Positions 34,004 to 45,321 of a stretch of 64,000 bases of DNA are shown piece after piece. The DNA is taken from assembly GCA_014529385.2 (NCBI GenBank), contig CM043958.1, positions 153,533,293 through 153,597,292 on the forward strand, written 5' to 3'. This stretch comes from Adiantum capillus-veneris (Eukaryota > Streptophyta > Polypodiopsida > Polypodiales > Pteridaceae). The notes beneath the pieces were generated by a model. That model was not told the origin of the DNA and ran no database searches. It saw nothing but the letters and a program-made list of their open reading frames with translations. Every line of letters begins with the position of its first letter. Position 1 is the first letter of the stretch. Position numbers and translations under genes: made by a program.

Positions 34004-34948
34004 TTAAGATTTTACCATCTTCAGGATTCCATAGGCGATACCCAAAGTCTCCTTCTCATAGCCAATGAAGAAACACTTTTTGGACTTTGTATCTAACTTT
34101 GATCTTAGGCTTCTATCTATGTGCATGAAAGCCTCACACCCAAACACTTTGAGAAATGCATAATTCACCGGTTTACCTGTCCATGCCTCTTCTGGAACTC
34201 CCCCATCCAATGCCGTTGAGGGTGACCGATTGATTAAGTACACAGACGTACTTACAGCTTCTGCCCAAAGCTCAAGCGGTAGGCCTGCATGTAGCCGCAT
34301 GCTTCGTGCTCGTTCCATGATTGTCCTGTTCATCCTTTCCGAAATCCCATTTTGTTGAGGTGTCCTTGGGGTTGTCCTTTGCCTCCGAATGCCATTGCTA
34401 GCACAAAAGCTTTCAAAAGCTTGGCTGCAATATTCGCCTCCATTGTCGGATCTGAGGCATTTAACCTTGGTACCTGTTTCATTCTCCACAAAGGCTTTCC
34501 ACCTTTGAAATATGGAAAATACATCGGATTTATTCTTCATGACATAAACCCATGTTTTTCTAGTCGCATCGTCTATGAATGTTACATAGTACAATGAGCC
34601 ACCAAGTGATGGTGTACTTGCAGGACCCCAAACATCAGAATGAACCAACTCAAGTTTTTTATTTTTTCTTTCATTTCCTGATTTTTGAAATTTTACCCTC
34701 TTTTGTTTACCATAAACACAATCTTCACAGAACTCTAAGTCCACTTCTTTCAAACATGGTAGAAGCTTCTTTGTTTGAAGGATTTGCATTCCTTTGGCAC
34801 TCATATGACCAAGTCGGTAGTGGCACACCGCACTGTCAACTTCTGTAGTTGCTGCACAAGCTGAAGGTTGCGTGCTAATAGTACACAAGTAAAGTATACC
34901 GACTTTTTCACCCTTGGCAACCACAAAGATCCCTTTGAGATCTTCCAC
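34004..34948 (-). pseudogene. Copia-C integrase
   Basis: It contains the HHCC region (CHYRLGHMS ... CEDCVYGKQKR) and the core with LVHSDVWGP, FIDDATRKTWVYV, CLRSDNGGEYCSQAF and PQQNGISERMNRT, so all three catalytic acids are present. It continues with VYLINRSPSTAL and KCFFIGYEKE, then leaves frame near 34050 and stops at 34004. A one-base loss near 34935 separates it from the upstream protease frame, so the listed start is not natural. Confidence 0.93.
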
Positions 34949-36084
34949 CGTTTGTTTCCGAATGCAATGTTGTGACCTTCATCGTCCAATTGTCCTGTAG
35001 AGATCAAATTTTTGCGAAGAGAAGGAACATGCCTAACATCTTTAAGCTTCCATTCATTTCCGTTAGTAGTTTTGACAGAAACTGTACCTTTGCCGACAAT
35101 CTCACAAGCTTCATCATCTCCCAAGTATACATACCCAAAATTACCTTTGGTATAGTCTTGGAAATGTTGCTTGTGTGGTGTCGCATGGAATGAAGCCCCA
35201 GAATCTACTATCCAGGAATTAGACACATTGTCTAATGAGAGAATTAGAGCATCTTGCTCTACTTTACCTGCCACATTGGCCTCCGATGTTGGCTTGTTGT
35301 CTTGAGACTTTGTCTCCTTCTTCTTCTTGGACCAGCAATCCTTCTTGACATGGCCTTTCTTGCCGCAGTTCCAACATTCAAGAACTGACTTTGTGCGTGA
35401 CTTGCTCCGCCTTGAGCGATCACGACCCTTTTGGTTTTTGAACCTCTCCTTAGGCCTTCCTCTTGTTTCCACTGATAGTGCAACACTTGATGATTCTCCT
35501 GTGCTTCTCCTTTGCATTTCCTCGCTTAGGAGAACACCCACAACATCATCAAACTTAAGAGTATTTGTGCCAAAGATAGAATTACTTACAGCGATCAGAA
35601 GGCTGTCCCAACTATCCGGTAGAGATGATAGTATAAGGAGAGCTCGCACTTCGTCATCGAAATTGATTTTCACTGATCGAAGTTGACTTATGTTTGTGTT
35701 AAAGTCATTTAGGTGTTCTGCAACTGAACCATTCTCTGCCATCTTTAGATTGAACAAACGCTTCATAAGAAATACCTTATTGGATGCCGATGGTTTCTCG
35801 TAGAAGTCGTCAAGTGACTTCATCAAGTCCTCCGTGGTCTTCATCTCCGAAACATTGAAGGCCACCGTTGACGCCAAGCTTAACTGGATTGTTCCCAGTG
35901 CCTTTCGATCAAGGACAATCCATGCTTCATCTGCCATTGTTGCGGGCTTCTTCGCAAGACCGCCTAGTGGCAAATAGAGGTCCTTCTGGTAGAGATAGTT
36001 TTCAATCTGCATCTTCCAATGTTGGTAGTTTTTGCCGTTGAACTTCTCAATCTTGAGCTTCCCTTCCTCCGCCATAACTCCCAC
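34801..36084 (-). pseudogene. Copia-C Gag and protease
   Basis: 427-residue frame starting MGVMAEEGKLKIEKFNGKNY at 36084. A second Met at residue 4 is equally likely to be the start. The UBN2 region spans about residues 60-190 (NKVFLMKRLFNLKMAE, LLILSSLPDSWDSLL). A basic stretch precedes the zinc knuckle CWNCGKKGHVKKDC (Cys237, Cys240, His245, Cys250). The protease site WIVDSGASFHATPH has its active DSGA at 294-297. The last 30 or so residues are out-of-frame sequence after a one-base loss, so Gag and zinc knuckle are intact but the polyprotein is cut. Confidence 0.94.
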
Positions 36085-36134
36085 TCAATTTAAGGAATTC
36101 TTTCCTTGAGATAATTTAGCTACGAGCAAACCTT

Positions 36135-36146
36135 GCTGTGATACCG
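36135..36146 (-). other. Diverged primer binding site of Copia-C
   Basis: CGGTATCACAGC on the minus strand, two bases from the LTR. It matches the usual TGGTATCAGAGC at 10 of 12 positions. Confidence 0.75.
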
Positions 36147-36148
36147 GT

Positions 36149-36911
36149 TGTTAGGAAATAAGACGTAGCTAAATAGATAATTGAGTAGATTACTTAATGG
36201 AGAGAGACAGATTTACATACACGAGATTATAGAGTAGAGAGAGAGAGAGAGAATACACACGGTATACGTGGTTCACCCAATGTGGGCTACGTCCACGGAA
36301 AGCAGCCACTCAATGGCTTTAGTACTTCAAAACAAGAAGTAATTTACAAAGGGATTATACCCTTAATGGAGCTCCCGCCTTGCTGCACTCTCACCACCTC
36401 ACACTCACCTTGTTACATCAACTTCACACTATGAAATGTGTGTAGAAATGGCCTCCTTTTATAGGCCAAAAGGGCTTCCCTCTCTTATGAGAGACAGCCA
36501 TGTGTAGCCGCCCTTGTGCGAATAAGTCCAAATCGGACCCTCCAATCCGCCCATGTGTGGCCGCCCTTGAGAAGACAAGTCCGCTTTTGAATTCGGCCAC
36601 CGGCCATCGGCCATTGACTTGCGACTACTGGCCATCGGCCATTGACTACCGGCCACAGGCCAACGGACCGTTTGTTTTCCGACCACTTTCCGGCCGCCGT
36701 CCGGCCATAATATTCCGGTGAAAAAAAAAGTCTCAGGGGCCTCCGCCCCCGAGGCCTCTAAAGTTGCCCCTGATTCTTGTCCGTGAAAATTTTGGTTTCC
36801 GATGAGTGATTTTCCTTCACACACGATGGCTTCTCCTCATAATGGGGGCCTTACAAATGTGCGCTTTTACCATAGAAAATTACAAGGGTAAATCAGGCTC
36901 CATACTTAACA
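36149..36911 (-). repeat. 5' LTR of Copia-C
   Basis: 763 bp, the same ends as 31329-32138 but with a much shorter GA tract (36236-36253). Target duplication CTTCA follows at 36912-36916. Confidence 0.93.
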
Positions 36912-36956
36912 CTTCAAAGGGATGCTCAGTAGGTAAGGCTTCATGTCGGTACCGGG

Positions 36957-37032
<76 letters not shown>

Positions 37033-37530
37033 GAATATGGTGAAAAATCATAGTAGGAAAGGATATATAGTTGATTCCGCAGATGCAGAGGGTTTCAACT
37101 ACAATCCAACGCAAGGGGGAGTGAGAATTTAATGCAAAAGATGGGATGTAGTAATACATACGTGAGCTTTAATATTGGCAGCTGTTGAGGAAGTTCCCAC
37201 CATAATCTTATAGAAGGTCAAAAAAATGTGTTCACACTTATACATCAAAACAGAAACAACACCAGAATTATCAGCATAAATTGAGATCCTGGTCTCATGG
37301 ATAAAAGATGAGGCATTACACCATCCATAGTTATGACCTGATCTTAGACAACCACTTTGGGTTTCCTATGAAAAGAAAGTTTCAACAGAAAAGCCCTCAA
37401 GGGGTATCAATAACAAGCGCGCGTGCGGGCGTGTGTGTGTGTGTGTATCCCACCAAGATGCCATGTAAAGAATGAAGGCAATTACCCATAAGACAATGTA
37501 ACCATCAGCAACATTATGCTTAAGATAAGC
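36912..37530. repeat. Long repeat pair, copy 2, right part
   Basis: Continuation of the repeat interrupted by Copia-C, homologous to about 26971-27660. It contains a GA tract at 36960-37029 where copy 1 has a shorter one. Confidence 0.72.
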
Positions 37531-37929
37531 CAGTTTTATCCATTGAGGGAAGTGAAAGTAAAGACTTATGGTAATCATCCACAAGAAAATATAATCATCA
37601 ACTCAGTCATGCCTAGTATGAGCTAATCAATATAAACAATTGAAAGTTAACCACCTGCAACTTCCTAGCAAAAGTCAAATGCCAAAAAACTAAGATTGAC
37701 CAAATGACTTGGTTAGGAGGTCAAAAATCCAAATGCTTTAAAATCAAAGAAACCATGGGTCCTAAAACGATGATAGCATCAAAATTCTCCTTCACACAAG
37801 GTAAAAAGGTGCAAGGTAATCACTCACAAGACAATATGACTTTCAACTCCAATAAGCATAGCATAAGCGAGATTCACCTCAGAGTCTGTCCTCTAAGTAT
37901 CAAGTAAAGGGTATATGTACAATCCCAGA
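37531..37929. other. Intergenic, no gene seen
   Basis: AT-rich. Variants of a phrase like AAGACAATATGA...AACTCCAATAAGCATAGC recur loosely. No coding region is supported. Confidence 0.4.
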
Positions 37930-39150
37930 CCACTATGCCCCAATAGAGATCCCATGGCCCTAGGTCCATATGGGTGCCATGGTGCATATTTAGGTGCCCT
38001 TTTAATGGCCTTACTGCTTATTGGGAGCTTTTACATTGACACCTAGGCCACCCTCTAGCCCTAGGACCATAGTTTGCTCTCTATTATGATGGGAAATCCT
38101 ATGGCCTTAGGGTGCCAATGTATAAGCTCAAGGGCCATAGGTTAATGCCCTCTATTCCAATTAGAGATCCTATTGCCCTAGGGCCATAGGATTGCCATGG
38201 AGTCCATGTAGCTACCTTGAATGGCTTAAAAGCTCTTTGAGAGCTTTTACATTGACACATAGGCCCCCTATGAGAGATCCCATGACCTTAGGGCCATAGG
38301 GTGCCAATGTATAAGCTCAAGGGCCATAGGTTCCTCTCTATTAGAATGAGAGATCATGTGGCCCTATGGCCTTAGGGATACCATGGTGCATATGCAACTA
38401 CCCTTGATTGGCCTAAATGCTCTTTGAGAGCTTTTACACTGACACCTAAGCATTATCTGGCCCTAGGGCTATAGCTTTCCCTCTATTCTAATGAGAGACC
38501 CTAAACTTAGGGCCATAGGGTGCCCATGTATAAGCTCAAGGTCCATGGGTTACCCTCTATTCCAATTAGAGATCCTATGGCCCTAGGGCCATAGGGCTAC
38601 CAGGGTGGCCATGTAGGTTCCCTTGAATGGCTTAAAAGCTCTTTGATATCTCTTACACATAGGCCACCCTCTAGCCCTAGGGCCATAGGTTGCTCTCTAT
38701 TCTGATGAGAGAACCTATGGCCACAGGGTGCTAATGCATAAGCTCAAGGGCCATAGGTTGCTGCCAATGCATAAGGTCAAGTGCCATCGGTTTCTAGTCT
38801 ATTGAGAGAAACCTATGACCGTAGGGCCATAGGGCTACCTGGTGCCATGGTGCCCCGATAGAGCTTATTCATTAGCACCCTATGGCCGTAGGGCCACAAG
38901 GTACCCTCTAATGTTGGTGTCTATGTAGGTTCCCTTGTGTGGCTTCAATGCCACTCTGGAGCTTTTACATTGGCCATAGTGTAGCCAATGTGTCTCTTTT
39001 GGTCACGTAGGTGCCCTTGGGGGATTTTATTTAGGTGTCCTATTAGAGCTTCTTTCTTTGGCACCCTATGGCCTTAGGGCCATAGGGCAACCAATGTGTC
39101 TCTTTTGGTCATGTATGTGCGCTTGGGGGCTTAGGTGCCCCTGTGGAGAT
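37930..39150. repeat. Satellite-like array rich in CCCTAGGG and CCATAGG
   Basis: About 1.2 kb of imperfect repeats built from phrases such as CCCTAGGGCCATAGG, TATAAGCTCAAGGGCCATAGG, TCTATTCTAATGAGAGATCC and AAGCTCTTTGAGAGCTTTTA. The phrase spacing is about 180-210 bp. CTATTCCAATTAGAGATCCTAT recurs after about 407 bp (38153 and 38560), suggesting a two-part higher-order unit. Palindromes (CCCTAGGG, CTCTTTGAGAG) are embedded. Order decays toward the right end. Confidence 0.7.
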
Positions 39151-39179
39151 TTTATTTAGGTGCCCTACTATAGCAGTTC

Positions 39180-40320
39180 AAGGGCAAATAGAAAGTCATA
39201 AAAGAGGATACCTTTGAGCCTCTCAGTAAAGAAGCCGAGGCCCTACGATTTTTACAGTACACGGAGGAAACCAAACCCACTACTTCACTCCTAGAGACGG
39301 ATCCACTAGAGATCAAGCAAGGGCTAGGGCCAATATATAACTTCATAGAAGAGGTAGAAAAAAGCCTATGAAGGTGAACATAGAGCAAGAGACATAGGAA
39401 ATATGGAAGGAGGCAATGGCTTGGGAGCAACGGATTCTACAATCAGCAAATATTGCATAGCCGACCTTCCATCAATTCATAGATAATTGGCACCATTAGT
39501 CCCTTCTATACCCTCTCATAAAGTATGAAGTCCTCACGGTAAAAGAAAGACTGCTCAAGGATCAAGCAACTGAAACTGCAAACCCCATCTGGCCTGGAGG
39601 AAGTTTTGGCTAAAAAGATATCCAAGGTACATGATATTGTGCACACAAGCTCCTCTAAAGATCAGGAAAGATCCAAACGTCTGCCCAATAGAAAGAGTGA
39701 GGAGTTGGGACAACCTCCAAAATACTCTAAGGAAACATTCAACATGGCTTAATTACCCCATACTTCTCCCCACCCAAAGGCAATGCCACAGAAGACTATA
39801 TGCTAAAGACACTGACAGATGCCATAGAGGCCTTCAAAAGGACTCCCAACTTGCATTATGGTTATTAAAATAGCCAAAATGATTCTAACATGCATAGAGA
39901 AATTTCATTAAGCTGAGTAGACAGATGGTCCATGGATGTCCTTCCTCAAAGGCAACCAACGACTATGCTACGACCTTTTAGATTATAGCCACCTGACAAA
40001 GTGCTTTTTGACATATATACAAGAGTCATGTTTCTTCCGGCCTACTACATGAAAACCCTTGAAGAATTATTCTACATTAGCTTCTTCACTTTCACAACAA
40101 AGATCTTCAACCCAATAATTGAAAATCTACAGGCAAGATTTATCTGATACTTCTGCAATGGAGGTTAAAATACCATCGACCTTTAGTTTCTCACAAAGGG
40201 GACAAAAGATCCACACCAAGTATTATGAATCCCTTGGATCTCTCAAGAAGCAACACAAAGCCCATAAGTCAAAACATTACTTGCCAATTCGATGTTGTCA
40301 TGCAAACAACCCAAAATAAG
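39180..40320 (+). pseudogene. Decayed coding region of unknown retroelement type
   Basis: Plus-strand frames read like coding sequence with shifts: EPLSKEAEALRFLQYTEETK and GLGPIYNFIEEVEKSL (39215-39370), YEVLTVKERLLKDQATETA (about 39525-39580), LEEVLAKKISKVHDIVHTSS (about 39595-39655), and LKKQHKAHKSKHYL before a TAA at 40317-40319. I do not recognise a family. The ending next to a purine tract and TGTTAG suggests the 3' part of an LTR or pararetrovirus-like element. No catalytic motif is visible. Confidence 0.35.
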
Positions 40321-40329
40321 AGGGGGAAA
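40320..40329 (+). other. Polypurine tract and possible LTR start
   Basis: GAGGGGGAAA is followed directly by TGTTAGCACAAG at 40330, the arrangement of a plus-strand primer and LTR edge. No matching 5' LTR was found in the window, so the downstream LTR limit is unknown. Confidence 0.4.
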
Positions 40330-41330
40330 TGTTAGCACAAGCCTAACCCAACAACATATTCTTGAGCCCAATTTTGTAATTTCCTTTAATTTTGATATAA
40401 AAATTCCATCATGTCAAAAGATGTAATTTGGATTATTCTTCCTATGTTCTTTTCTAAAAAACCCTCAATCTGGAACAAAGTTTTATGGATAATAAGCACG
40501 TGTACAATCTCTGAGCAAAGTGTATTCTCCTCTTTCTCCTTGAGCACATAACTCTCTTGCAAATGGTATGTTTGGAGCACCGTCTATTCCATTGCGTTCG
40601 TAGGTGAAAGATCTATGCAATATTTTAGATAATAAGAGCAATTTTGTCAAGTGGTCAAAAGGGGGATTTGAGGCCATGGACATGTGTCTTTGGTCACTAT
40701 CTATCCAGCCTATAAGTTTGGTCACATTTAGATTTCATATACTTGGTGAATTGTCGAGATTTTCTTGCAAATGTTTTGGGTAGTTTTTGCTACTTCACAT
40801 GCACTTGTGTGTAGCTTTGAGTAGATAAGGACCGAGTGTGTTTTTTAAGAACTTGACAACCTCTTGTAGCTTCCCTGTACTAGTCATGTCAACTCTATAC
40901 CACGGTACGACATGTATGTATGTGGTTCTCGTTATCATTACAATAAGATAGAGAGGCTTGGCAACCATCGAGATTACATATGTGGTTAGCATTACAATTG
41001 GTCTTGTGAAACGTGTAATAATTAATTATTGTTGTTGTTTTTATTTTTAATCTAATTGTGAGTTGATGATTAAAATCCGAATACGTAAAATTGAGGAAAA
41101 TATTTCAATGGAGTCAAGCAATAAATCTAATAAAGCCATTTCAGCCCTTTATTTTTGTACAAGTGTGTCTTAGATATTTTATCTTTGTCTAATAAGCCTA
41201 CATAGGTCACTTTGAACATAGGTGGTGAGAACCAACCTCTTAATGCCATACAATAAGTGGTGAGCACCACAAATAAACTCTAGTTTAAGAGAGGAGCCTT
41301 TCATTTTTGGTACTACTTCTATTTAATAAA
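40330..41330. other. Possible LTR then intergenic sequence
   Basis: The first few hundred bases may be an LTR beginning TGTTAGCACAAG. The remainder is AT-rich without recognised genes. Confidence 0.3.
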
Positions 41331-42299
41331 GGGAAAATGATCAAATTACCACTCTAATTTGTGGAAATTTCCAAAATATCCCTCAAATTTAAACAATTCC
41401 CAAAATACCCTTGTATCTATTTTTGTTGGATTACTCAAAGTTTCCTAATCTTTATTCCTTTTTGACAATTGAGATCCATTTTTGAGTGCTTAGCATGTAA
41501 CCTATCACAAATTACCTAGCAAAAAAGGCAATTATGTCTGAAAACAATGAAGCAATCCATCTTTTAAACCTACATAACTAACTCAAAAAATTCTACTTTT
41601 AGCATCTTGTATTGATAGACAATCACTCTTCTTATGAAAAGATACAGCTTTTTTTAAATCGAAAAAATTACCAAAATACCCCTCTAATTTGTGGAAATTC
41701 CCAAAATACCCCTCAACTTTCAAAATTATGAAAGTACCCCCAATATTTTGTCATAAATTCCCAAAAATGTCCTTAAAATTTTCCAAAATTCCCAGAATAC
41801 CACTAGTTGTGAGAGTAAACATTTCTAAATTAAAAAAAGTTGTAGCTTTTCATAAGAAGACTGATTCTCTATCAATACAAGATGCTAAAAGTAGAATTTG
41901 AGTTGGTTGTATAGGTTTTGAAGATGAATTGCTTCATTATTTTAAGACATAATTGACTTTTTTTGCCAGGTAATTTGTGATAAATTATGTTCTAAGCATA
42001 AAAAATGTGTCTCAATTGTAAAAAAGGAATAAAGATTAGAAAATATTGAACAATCCAACAAAAATAGGTACAAGGGTATTTTGGGAATTTCCCCAAATTG
42101 GAGGGGTATTTTGGTAATTTTTCCTTTTTTTTGTTTTTGAAAATGTTTAATCTCACAACCAGGGGTATTTTGGAAAATTTGAAGGGCATTTTGGAAATTT
42201 ATGACAAAATGTTGGAGGTAGTTTAATAATTTTTTAAATTTGAGGGGTATGTTGGGAATTTCCTCAAATTAGAGGGATAATTTGGTAATTTTGCCTTTA
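41331..42299. mobile_element. Foldback element with interleaved inverted arms
   Basis: Four blocks: X (about 41340-41650), Y (41660-41830), X inverted (41835-42120), Y inverted (42120-42300). X is anchored by ATTCCTTTTTGACAATTGAG and its complement near 42010. X is also anchored by AGCATCTTGTATTGATAGA, with complement near 41875. Y is anchored by TTTTGTCATAAATT near 41738 and its complement near 42198. Many sub-repeats are of the type AAATTCCCAAAATACCCCTC. The outer ends are also complementary (AATTACCACTCTAATTTG left, CAAATTAGAGGGATAATTTG right). No coding capacity and no clear target duplication. Confidence 0.7.
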
Positions 42300-42944
42300 G
42301 TGAAATATCATATGTTAACTCCAAAAGTGTCATGTGGATTTTGGGGGCTAAGTTTGTAGGCTATTCTTATGCAAGATTCTTTCTCTCTCTCTCTCTCTCT
42401 CTCTCATGCTATGTTATGTGTATGTAATCTTGTCACCATTTCCTCTTACAAGCTTTCACTATCTCTTAATATGTTTATGTGCATGTGTGTTTGTGAGTGT
42501 AGATTGAGTTACTTTTTCTTTGCTTGTGTGTGTACTCAAGAAAGGGAGAGATGGTGAAGAGGTGGATAGGTGTGTGTATTGAGGGCTTGATGATTTGGCA
42601 ACCATTCTCCCCTTACTCCAACAGTGGCATCATAATTTTGGTTCACTGAAAAATTTTGGATCACAAAAAGAAAATCTTAATTATGAACTTTAGAATTAGA
42701 AAATCAAGTTTTGATTACCTTTAATTGGATCAACAATAGACAAATTTCAATTTAAAGTGTGCCTATCAACCATACCGACAATTGGTATAGCAATACGGTT
42801 TAAGTCAAATTTGCCTTTTTTTGTTGAATCTGTGAAGAAGAAGAGAAGCAAATTGGGGGAAATTGAAGAAGTGGTGATCAACTTGGAGATCGGCAAGTTT
42901 TTGAAGGGTTTTGAAGAAAACCAATTACATCTTTAAAAGGGAAG
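42300..42944. other. Intergenic with short CT tract
   Basis: A CT run at 42380-42405 and no supported gene. A sequence near 42760-42790 (ACCGACAATTGGTATAGCAA) only loosely resembles a primer site and I do not call it. Confidence 0.35.
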
Positions 42945-44440
42945 AAAAGCTATGAGGGCCTCAAAACTTGCTCAATATGAGCTACATTTGTTTATTGGTC
43001 TTTGTAGTTATTATGAGAAGTATTTTTGTAATTTTCTTACTAGTTTCATTATTTGATGATCCTGTTTAAGAAAAATACTCCTTATAAATGGATTGATCTA
43101 CATAATTTTTGTTTAAAGCATCTTACAATTGCCTAATTTTGTTAGACCACTCTTTGTTGTCATTATTGACGCCAATGAAAAAGGTATTGGTGTAGTTCTT
43201 ATGCAAGATAACCATCTATTAGCATTTGAAAGTCGTAAATTTAAACTTTTTGAATCAAAATTTGGTACATATAGCAAAGAATTAAATATTTTTGTCCATG
43301 TTTTAAATATTTGGAAACATTATTTAATGTATATCTATTTGAGAATAAAAATTGATCAACAAAACATTAAGTATATATTATCCCAACCCTTAATTGATGA
43401 TAAACATATCAAATGGGCTACCTTCATGCAAAGTTTTCAGCCCATCATTCAATACCAAGCTCGATAAAGAGTATGTTGTTGTCAATGCTCGAGTAGAAGA
43501 ACCTCTCTTGATAATCTATCAACCATTATGAGTACTTCATTTGAATCTATGCATTATGCTTATGCACAAGATGATGACTTTGAAACCACATAATTACATA
43601 TGCTTGAATTTTTTTTCAATTATTTTTGGAGTACACAATCAAAGAAAATTTTATTTACGTCAAGCGTAGATTGTGTGTTACACAACTTTTTCTTCATTTA
43701 ATCATTGAAAAATCACACAAATGACTTTACTTTGGACGTATAGGTTTTGCAACTACAGTTCAAAAGTTATGTCGTGATTTTTATTAGTCAACTACAAAAA
43801 AACAATGTTAAGCAGTATGTCTCATTTTGTTTATTCTCCAAAAGATTAAATTTACCCTAGGTAAGAAACTGGGTCTCTTGCATCCTCTTCCCATCCTGAA
43901 AAACCTTGGAAGCACATTCAAATGGATTTTTAATCTGGTTTTTCACTTATTGTTTATAAGCTTGATATGGATAAAATTTTGCTAAGTAGTCATATATCAT
44001 TACAAGCAAGAAAACTCTCACAACATACCAAGCTGCACTTCTACTTCTTAAAATTCTCTTTCTACATCATGGTTTACAAGACGTGATAATATCTTTTCAA
44101 AAATCCAAATTTGTAGTGCTTTTTGGAATATAGTCTTTGCAAATTCTAGTACTACACTTGATTTTCCTTCTCCATTTCATTGTAAGTTGAATGGCCAAAT
44201 ATAAGTAGCTAAATTGCATAGTAATTGATTTACTTAAAGCTTATGTTTATTTTAAAACCAATAAATGGGATGATTATCTATAAATTTTACAGTTTGCTTA
44301 TAATAATACCACTCATTCTGCTACATATAAATTTCCATTCAAGATTATGTATGGTCATTCTCTTTCTACTCATGTTTCACGTCTTTCTAATGTTGTGTCT
44401 ACTACTAATAATTTCATTTTCAATTTTTAGAACATTTATG
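42945..44440 (+). pseudogene. Decayed Ty3/Gypsy pol: RNase H and integrase
   Basis: Order on the plus strand: reverse transcriptase end (FIGLCSYYEKYFCNFLTSF, about 42985-43050); RNase H (LPNFVRPLFVVIIDANEKGI, GVVLMQDNHLLAFESRKFKL, GTYSKELNIFVHVLNIWKHY, 43129-43467); integrase zinc-to-core transition (HPEKPWKHIQMDF, about 43895); integrase core (DRDNIFSKIQICSAFW and TTLDFPSPFHCKLNGQI, about 44080-44205); and YNNTTHSATYKFPFKIMYG (about 44300-44350). This order, with integrase after RNase H, identifies Gypsy. Many stops; no LTRs seen. Confidence 0.8.
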
Positions 44441-45321
44441 TGAGACTTACCACGCACCGAGCGAGTTTTTTCTAGCAAAGACAAACTCGAGCACGTGTCT
44501 GTACGCAATATTGTAAATTTTATCATTAACAAAATATTTATTGTTTTTATATATTGATGCACTACAACAAAAGAGTTTTCAATGGATAGACTACTTCCTA
44601 AATTCCAAAACATCAAAGTTTACTTTTAAAAAAAGTAACACAATATTTAAAAATATTATCTTCTGGCTCAATCTCTATTCTCCTCTGCTTCTACTCTTCT
44701 TTGGCTTGGATTTTTCTCGCTTGGGCTTCACATGTTTGAGCATGAAGTAAGATTGATAGATACTAAGAGCTCTAGACCTTTACTTAATGCTCAAGTCATT
44801 CTATCTTTCTTTTTGTAAGGTAAGTGCTCCCTTGTCTAGTACTTTGGTTCTTGATCGTCATTTATTCTCGAGAGCATGTGCATCCTTCCTCTTAGCAACA
44901 TCAATTTGATAGCAATTTATTGCACCTCATTCGTTCATTTATACACCAATTGTCCCTTTGATGTCGTCTTGCCCTGCCCGTACTACAAGGTTGTGATGTT
45001 CATACAAGGGCACCCTTTTTACACAACACATGTCCGACAAACACCATTAATTATGAAATACTTCTTTTGTTACAATAAAATCATGTTTTTCTTTAATTGA
45101 CCAATATATGCCTATTTTAATCAATTTACAAAAACAACAATCAAAATTAATAGAGTTCTATGCCTAAAGTTTTCTAGAAAGACATCATCATAATTGAAAA
45201 AAGTTAGTTGGAAACAAATAAAACATTGAGGATCTCTTTACCATACAATGTGACAGCCTCAAAGCTTCAATTGACCAACTTCTTTCACAAAGATTGAAGA
45301 TGTTGCTCCTTTCCATTTTGA
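44441..45321. other. Intergenic, no gene seen
   Basis: AT-rich, probably including the unrecognisable end of the Gypsy relic. No LTR identified. Confidence 0.4.

Larger units (their letters stand above)
31329..36911 (-). mobile_element. Copia-C: nearly complete Tnt1-like LTR retrotransposon
   Basis: A 5.6 kb element on the minus strand with LTRs at 36149-36911 (5') and 31329-32138 (3') and a perfect target duplication CTTCA (31324-31328, 36912-36916). All Copia domains are present: Gag, zinc knuckle, protease, integrase, reverse transcriptase with YVDD, and RNase H. Coding is interrupted only by two single-base frameshifts (about 34935 and 34050) and one TGA between reverse transcriptase and RNase H (about 32738). 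LTRs differ by eye at about a dozen positions plus GA-tract length, so it is the youngest insertion here. It sits in a repeat whose unfilled version is at about 26975. Confidence 0.96.

Noticed and set aside
37930-39150. Protein-coding reading of the CCCTAGGG array
   Set aside because: All frames are interrupted and the phrase order is shuffled as in a satellite.
41689-42189. Lys/Phe/Pro-rich small ORFs (KFPKYPS type) in the foldback element
   Set aside because: They come from repeated AAATTCCCAAAATACCCC units and their complements, not from a gene.
42760-42800. ACCGACAATTGGTATAGCAA as a primer binding site for the Gypsy relic
   Set aside because: Only GGTAT matches the usual primer site, and no LTR edge is adjacent.
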